Source: Drosophila miranda
Lineage: Eukaryota > Arthropoda > Insecta > Diptera > Drosophilidae
Reading direction: 5' to 3'
DNA length: 64,000 nucleotides
NCBI RefSeq assembly: GCF_003369915.1
Contig: NC_046677.1
Location: 12,586,001-12,650,000 of the forward strand
Made by a program: the position numbers and the translations under genes. This document shows, piece after piece, positions 58,257 to 64,000 of this stretch. Below the pieces are notes generated by a model, which searched no databases, had not been told where the DNA came from, and was given only the letters and a program-made list of their open reading frames with translations. Position 1 is the stretch's first letter. The number at the start of each line of letters is the position of its first letter.

Positions 58257-59255
58257 GTCAGCATCAGCTGCAGCGATCCATCCATCAATCCATCCATACC
58301 TGCCCTGCCAGCTCCTCTCTCCAAACGAAAGCTAATTCTATTCTTAAGGTTCATTCATTAATTTAGGCGAATTTAGTACTGTACGTGCTCGCTCTCTGTT
58401 AATCATAGCTTACTTTGTAAAACCATAATTTAGTCAAGATTTTTTAGTGCAGTTCATTCTGACTTCATTTCTTACTAGAAATTCCATTGATACAGCAGCA
58501 ACCACAGCAGCAGCAGCAGCAGCAAAAATAGCAACAACACGAACAACGAAGCGGCCTCTACTTATGCGATATGTGTATGTATGGATGAGTAAATGTGTAT
58601 TTATTGAAAATATGATTTGTTATCAGTTTTTGTAAACCGTTCGCATTATTTATTAAAAGTTACAATTAATTTGAATATACAAAATATACAAAACGAACGG
58701 GAACGTTGTGAGCCGCGGCAAGAGCCGCTGCTCTACTTTTATACCCGGCAATCAGTCAGTATGTATTAACATATGTGAGCCTATGATTTTTGTAAATTAT
58801 ACAAACTCCTGTGAAATCCCGAAGGTGTATTTACAATATTCGGAGAAAAAAAAATGTGTGGCACCCCAAATTTGGAAGATATGAGAAAACCGAAATTCGT
58901 AGAGAATGACCATATCTACCATATTACCGAGTGCAGATGAGATCGGATTATTATTATAGCCAAAATGAAAAAGTCAATTTTCCATAACTTCGCCACCCCT
59001 TCCAATGAGTAAGTGCCTACTTATTCTCTCTAAAACCTTCAATAAAAAACAAAAGCTATTCATGTGGGGCCTATTGCAAAAAAAAAAAAGTGAACTTGGA
59101 CCGTTTTTAAATAAAATAAATTTTTTTAAACTTAAGAACTTGTTAAATATGTTCGCTTTGGCTCAATTAATAAGGATATGTATAAATTTTTTCTTAGCTC
59201 ACCATTTTTCCTTTATTCAACTTTGAGTTTTATTTTTAATCAAAAATAATTATTA
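58257..59255. other. Duox 3' UTR and spacer
   Basis: The 3' UTR probably ends after ATTAAA-like signals near 58652. A short (CAG)n at about 58505-58530 lies in it. The part at 58730-59010 looks like old interspersed repeat DNA but I cannot name it. Confidence 0.45.
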
Positions 59256-60018
59256 TTAATTAGGAGGTCCAGAATTTGGTCCTTCGCAATTGGCATGTCT
59301 ATGTGGAGTTAGACAATGTTCTTTGGCTTCAATAAGTCCGCCAAAGGCACGATGTCGCTGTAGCTGTCGATACATAGAGTTCCTTGAGTGAAGAAATATT
59401 TCAAATGTGCTGAACATGTGAAAATGTTGCAGTTTGGGCAAGTGGCACACCATTTCATAGGGCACCGTATCCTATTCTAAATACCAGACGTTCCAGCTGC
59501 TGACAGTTTCTTCGCCAGAATTTAAAAAAAGTTCTTACTTTTTGCTTTTTTCTTTGTTTCATCGTTTGGCAGCAATCCAACAAGCTCTTTGCATCGAATC
59601 CATCAAAGGAAGACCCATCCAGAGATTCCAGTTGATCAATTTCTTGATATTTTAAACAAAATGCGTACACAAGCTATCAGGCTGAGCTTTATCAGGCTGC
59701 CTAGATCGTCCCATCCATCTCTACTCGGCTCAAATCTCGTTTTCAGATCTTCGTTGAGTGTTTTTCAATGCTTGTACCGGTGGCTTGAATATCTCCTGAA
59801 CATGTTTCCGATACACACGTCCACGTTTCTACGTCCAGATACTCCATTAGCACCCAGCAATCGTCGTTTAAATCGAAAACAGTTGTATGTGAGGTTCTGA
59901 CTTTGTTTTCCTCCGCATTGCGTTCGTCGTCGTTCCCAGAGGCTTTCTTCCCATCAGTGCTTTTCTTATTTTCCTCGAGAACAGCCTTTGCCACACTACT
60001 ACCGCACGGCGTGTCCAC
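59256..60018 (-). pseudogene. Decayed F-box/LRR copy, minus strand
   Basis: Read on the minus strand, the start resembles the gene at 1774: DDERNAEENKVRTSHTTV against SEDARNAEEAQVRTPRRIV, followed by LNDDCW as in LNEDCW. Further pieces are DQLESLDGSSFDGFDAKSLL, RRNCQQLERLVF and PYEMVCHLPKLQHF. They lie in different frames, with stops and missing repeats between them, so it cannot make a full product. It is more diverged than the copy in the Duox intron and probably older. Confidence 0.75.
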
Positions 60019-60857
60019 TCATTTGGCTTCTTGCGCTATGTTCTGTTCTGCTTAAAATATCAGCCTTTACGTATGTATTCTACAAATGGATTGGAACTCT
60101 GGCCGGAAGGGAATTTGTTTTCTTAAATGCACATAAATAATATATGGTATGGCTATTACCTACGTTGAATCGATGCCGTTCAACTGAACCGTCAATGATC
60201 GTTGTGCGCGATGGATTGGACAACGCCAGCTGCCTCGTTCTCCTCGTGTTCTTCAGGAGCTCAAGCCACGGGTTGATGAGTTGCAGGCTAACCGAGTCGT
60301 ACTCGCGTCGGACTGCAGAGTCGGGTTTTTATGCTGGATCCTATTATACGTAGTTTTGTAGCGCCAGGTCCTACTCAAGGCTGCCTGTTCGTCACAGATT
60401 TCTTATTTCAGGGGCGATTTCTTAAAAATATATGAAGAATCAATTACACATGTCGAATTCAAAAACAAACGCTCTATCGATAGTTTCAGCAACATTTTGT
60501 AAAGAAACATCGATAGTATCGATAGTAACAGTAGGGGTACCACTTATTATTTATTTGAAATCAAGAAAAAACAAGATAAGACAAAAATTAACTTTCTGCA
60601 TTTCTTGCAGAGAATTTTGAAGAAATATTCATCACAATTTATGAAGAACTTTTTTGTCGAAGCCAATTCAGCTGCCAATAGTTTCCCGGATACACACAGA
60701 TGCGCCATCCATTCAAAAGTACATACATATGTGTGTATGTATGTATGAATTTATCTAGCAAAAACAGAAAACGTGCGCCGTTTTTAAGCACTGTTAGAAA
60801 TCAGCTGGACGCAGGATAAATAAAGAAAAGGATAAATTGAATTTAAAAAAGTGTAAA
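60019..60857. other. Spacer upstream of G6P
   Basis: No gene recognised. A repeated CGATAG motif occurs at about 60476-60530 (TATCGATAGT and relatives, DREF-like sites), suggesting a housekeeping-type promoter shortly before the glucose-6-phosphatase start; this is inference. Confidence 0.4.
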
Positions 60858-62137
60858 ATGGATGGAAATCTTTGGGATTTGGCTGTGAAAACGTACAACC
60901 ATGTGGTCACCGCAGAGCTGCGCATCAACGAACTGGTGCAGGAGCGGTCTGTTGATATCCTTTGTGGAGCCGCACTTCTAGAGTCTGTACGAGTATTCAA
61001 TTTATTTGCAGCTTGAGCCTTGGCGATCCGCTGTGGCGTTTTCTTAGCGTTTACCTGGAGCCGGGACTCCTCTTCAATCTGGTGATTCCCCTGTGCGGCA
61101 TCTACAGCCAGGCTCTGCTCACTCGGTTGCTCTTTGCGGTTGGTCTGGCCAGCACGCTCAATTCCTTTGCCAAGTGGTACGCGCCTGTTCCACTTACTCC
61201 GTAATGCAAGACTGACTGCTCTCATCTCCCACAGGATACTTCCCGAGCAGCGTCCTTTGTGGTTGCTTCGAGAGATCTACGCCAGCAATGTGCGCAGCCC
61301 CAGCCCCGGGGTCGCATTGGAGAGCCATCCGCTGAGCTGTGAAACGACTGCTGGCATGCCCTGTGCCCATTCCATGTCCTTCACGATGTTCACGCTTACC
61401 ATCTGGATGTTCCTCTACGCTCACTCCCGCCAGCGGTGGCTCGCCGGTACAGTGGTCCACGGCTTGATTTTCTGCATGTGGCTAAGCCGCCTGTACTTAG
61501 CCACGGAGTTTTTGCACCAATGCGTCCTGGGCACTTTCATTGGCATTCAGGTTATGGACGCACTCGACCAAAAGAATGACTATTTGTGGTCGAGGCGTCG
61601 TCGCTGGGCAGTGACTGGAGTGTTCCTGCTAGGTGGCCTTGCCACAGCAGTGTATTTTGTGAAGCTTAGCCTGGACATCGATCCGCATTGGTCGGTACGC
61701 GAGGTGCGAGAAGATACCGATTCCTAGGAGCGACCAGCAATGGGTTTTAAACCGTCCGTTCTATTGGCTTTCTGTTGCAGGCCTTCAAGTGGTGCCCAGA
61801 TCCTTCATATATGCGACACGAGGCAAGTCCCATTTTCTTTCTGGTGCGCGACTTGGGAATTCTCATGGGCATAGCTCTGGCATCGCCCCTCTCTAATCTG
61901 TAAGTCAATGCAATATATTGTTCTAATATACTAAATGTAATCATCCCATCTAGGGACACCAAAAATGCATCACTTTGGCGACGCTGCATTGTCCTGGCAA
62001 TTCTGGAGCTGTTCAACTTCGGAATGCGTTGGGCCACGCCCAAGCAAAATGGACGTTTCGCCTTCTTGGCCTACGAGCTGTTCAGAAATGCTGTGCACTC
62101 TCTGTTACTTCTAAAGAACCTACCAAGACTCTGGTAG
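60858..62137 (+). CDS. G6P: Glucose-6-phosphatase
   Basis: Five exons: 60858-60946, 61012-61176, 61235-61703, 61781-61899 and 61954-62137, giving 341 residues. Intron 1 (65 nt, donor CG|GTCTGT) was chosen because only this donor keeps the frame. The acid-phosphatase (PAP2) signature is split across the protein: LPEQRPLWLLRE (the KxxxxxxRP-like part), CAHSMSF (the PSGH equivalent with catalytic His) and SRLYLATEFLHQCVLG (the SRxxxxxHxxxD equivalent). Several hydrophobic helices fit the nine-pass ER-membrane topology. The enzyme hydrolyses glucose-6-phosphate in the ER lumen; in flies it is reported in a subset of neurons. PSGH reads PCAHS here, the Gly being replaced by Ala. Symbol by family and synteny with Duox. 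Confidence 0.88.
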
Positions 62138-62565
62138 TTTTAAGTTAAATAATGACTTGGGCAGTGCTTTTGGATTTCTTTGTGATTAGGGAGCTTAATC
62201 ACAAAGAAATCCAACGATTAGGTATGTATTTTTTAAATAGTTAAATATGTTTAAATAGCACATAGGACTAGATGTGAAAGAATGCTTCCAACTAAAGATT
62301 AAATTTAATAGAACCATCAATTTGCGCATCCCTAGAGGCTATATTGAATACAACTTTGTTTGTAAATATTCCAACTTTTTCTGAAGAATGCTCGTATGTT
62401 AAAAACAGAAATCCTCCCTAGAAATTTACGAAAGGAATAGCAAATTAATTATTTTAACAGCGCGTCTAACCGAATATCGAAATGATAAATAATAAAAGAT
62501 ATAGTATTTAGTAGAAATTCGCATATATTTTTTAGATCTAAATAATATTTTTCCATAATGAATGT
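62138..62565. other. Convergent spacer between G6P and the pyruvate kinase paralogue
   Basis: AT-rich DNA with the two 3' UTRs and a strong hairpin at 62170-62214. Confidence 0.5.
62170..62214. repeat. Perfect 19-bp inverted repeat with 7-nt loop
   Basis: Left arm TTGGATTTCTTTGTGATTA at 62170-62188 and its exact complement at 62196-62214, with loop GGGAGCT. It starts 33 bases after the G6P stop codon, so it is likely within the G6P 3' UTR. Confidence 0.85.
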
Positions 62566-64000
62566 TCACACGCGGACACTTTTCTTTTCTGAAAAAAGAG
62601 CCCCAGTGAGAATATATCTGTATTTTGCAAATTATTACAAATTAATTACTTACCTTCTTGGGCACTTTCTGCCTGCAGTGCTGTGTTCTTTCGTGAGGTG
62701 CGTCGGTCGGCTCTGAAGAGACAATCGACGCGGTCGGCCTCAAAGAATGCGTAGACAACGCGCACGTTGTTGGTGAAGCCCCCGCCGTTCTTCCAGGCAC
62801 TGACAATCACAATGGGGTCGCCATCGTTGATCATCTCCCCCTTTTTAGCGGTGGTCAGGGCGAACGCAACGCGCTCATCCACGTCTTCGGCATACTCACT
62901 GCTTGGCTCGGCTGTATACAGGACCGGAACGACACCTCGATGGAGATACACCAAGCGGGCGGATCGTTCGCAACGCGTCACCGCTATGACGGGGCAGCGG
63001 GGCCGAAACTTGCTGACCAGAGCCGCCGACCGTCCGGAGGTCGTAAGGACAATGATGAGCGTAGCATTAGTGCGCTTGGCCGTTTCTACCGCGGCAATGG
63101 CCAGCGAATGGGCGGCGTCCAGCTCGCCACGCACCTCGCTGACCAGATCGGAAAACAAGTCACGATACCAGAGAATCTTCTCAGCCTCTCGGCAAATCTC
63201 ATCGCACACAGATATGGTCTCGTTGGGATAGGCCCCGATAGCCACCTCGGAGGAGAGCATGATGCAGTCCGCCCCGTCGATGACGGCATTGGCCAGATCG
63301 AAGGACTCGGCTCGAGTTGGGAACGGGTTGAACCGCATCGATTCCAGCAGTTGAGAGCTCAGAATGCATGGCTTGCCCATCCTATTGCATTGGCTCAAGA
63401 TACTCTTCTGGGTGATGAGCAGCTTCTCGACAGGTATTTGGGTTCCCAGATCGGCTCGAGACAGGAGAATCCCGTCCGCTTCACGCATTATCTCTGAGAA
63501 ACGACTTAGAGCGATCTTGCTGTCTATTTTGGGAATTAGCTTAATGTATTTTCCCTTCTCCCCCAGGACGGCACGCAGCTCCTTCAGATTCTTGGCACTT
63601 CGAACGGCCGAGGCGAACAGAAAGTCGACATTGGCCTGCATGCTGAACTGTATGTCAAACATATCCTTTTCTGATACGGCTGGCAGGTCTATTTCGATCT
63701 CCGGAAGGATAACGTTGCGGTTGTTGCCCAACATCCCGCCTTGAATCACCTCACAAATGAGCCCATCTACACCCACCTCCTGAATAATGAGAAACAGCTT
63801 GCCATCATCGATGAACACACGATCTCCGGGCTTGGTGAGGTTGATTATGTTCGGGTAGTCAACATAGATAGCATCCTTGTTTCCCTTGTCATACAGATCC
63901 CTGTTTATTGAGAGGCGTATATTGTCTCCTTGGCGCATCAGTATCTCATTGCCGGCATCCAGGATTCCCGTCCGGATCTGTGGCCCTCGAGTGTCCACCG
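62566..64000 (-). CDS. Pyruvate kinase-like paralogue (CG2964-like), N-terminus outside window
   Basis: Minus strand, entering at the right edge. The main exon runs from the edge to 62654, then a 65-nt intron (GAAG|GTAAGT to CTTTTTTCAG) joins a 23-base last exon 62588-62566 ending KKSVRV. Reading through the donor would instead stop at 62646. The visible 456 or so residues start in the family's LDTKGPEIRTG (here VDTRGPQIRTG), pass through the B domain and the LPAVSEKD hinge, and end in the C domain with GGGFTNNVRVV plus an extra tail. Catalytic positions are partly changed: KIENHQG reads KIDSKIA (Lys kept, Glu to Asp), RGDLG reads RADLG, ATQMLESM reads SSQLLESM (Thr to Ser), and LSGETAKG reads LSSEVAIG. 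It is a divergent paralogue, similar to the testis-biased fly set; activity is uncertain. Confidence 0.85.

Noticed and set aside
58730-59010. Possible named interspersed repeat after Duox
   Set aside because: It feels like obscura-group repeat DNA, but I cannot name a family or define ends from the sequence alone.

Overview
The window is eukaryotic and reads as Drosophila. Introns are mostly 55-80 nt with GT/AG ends, ATACAT-type microsatellites are abundant, and the gene set matches melanogaster cytological region 23B (Duox, Cpr23B, a G6Pase, a pyruvate kinase paralogue, an ankyrin gene, and a cluster of core-1-type galactosyltransferases). The sequence differs from D. melanogaster, and a degraded LOA-clade LINE resembling bilbo points to the obscura group; the species call is inference. 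Gene names are recalled by family and synteny, not by a search.

Layout. 0-3.2 kb: two tandem F-box/LRR genes, the first cut by the window edge. 3.2-11.7 kb: an ankyrin-repeat gene with a long non-coding 5' region. 12.2-14.7 kb: a galactosyltransferase (GT31, core-1 synthase-like) and a decayed copy. 15-25 kb: a young accessory region with three nearly identical clip-domain serine protease homologues (one +, two -), an intronless PP2C phosphatase of the alphabet/PPM1A type, LINE remains, and duplicated flanks. 25.5 kb: a broken C-type lectin. 26.7-37.1 kb: more GT31 genes, one of which joins a dead and an intact GT domain in one reading frame, with the cuticle gene Cpr23B between two others. 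37-46 kb: non-coding. 46.3-58.3 kb: Duox in nine coding exons; its 6.7 kb first intron holds a decayed copy of the F-box/LRR pair. 59-60 kb: another F-box/LRR pseudogene. 60.9-62.1 kb: glucose-6-phosphatase. 62.6-64 kb: a pyruvate kinase-like paralogue on the minus strand, running off the window.

Functionally, Duox (H2O2 and extracellular cross-linking) and Cpr23B (chitin-binding cuticle protein) both serve epithelial surfaces and cuticle; the GT31 genes are predicted type II Golgi enzymes of mucin-type O-glycosylation; the protease homologues are predicted secreted, non-catalytic regulators; G6Pase and the pyruvate kinase paralogue belong to carbohydrate metabolism. These genes share a neighbourhood rather than one pathway. 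The most unusual items are the two-domain GT31 fusion, the homogenised protease-homologue triplet, the intronless phosphatase, and the scattered F-box/LRR copies. No RNA gene, CRISPR array or other prokaryotic feature was seen.
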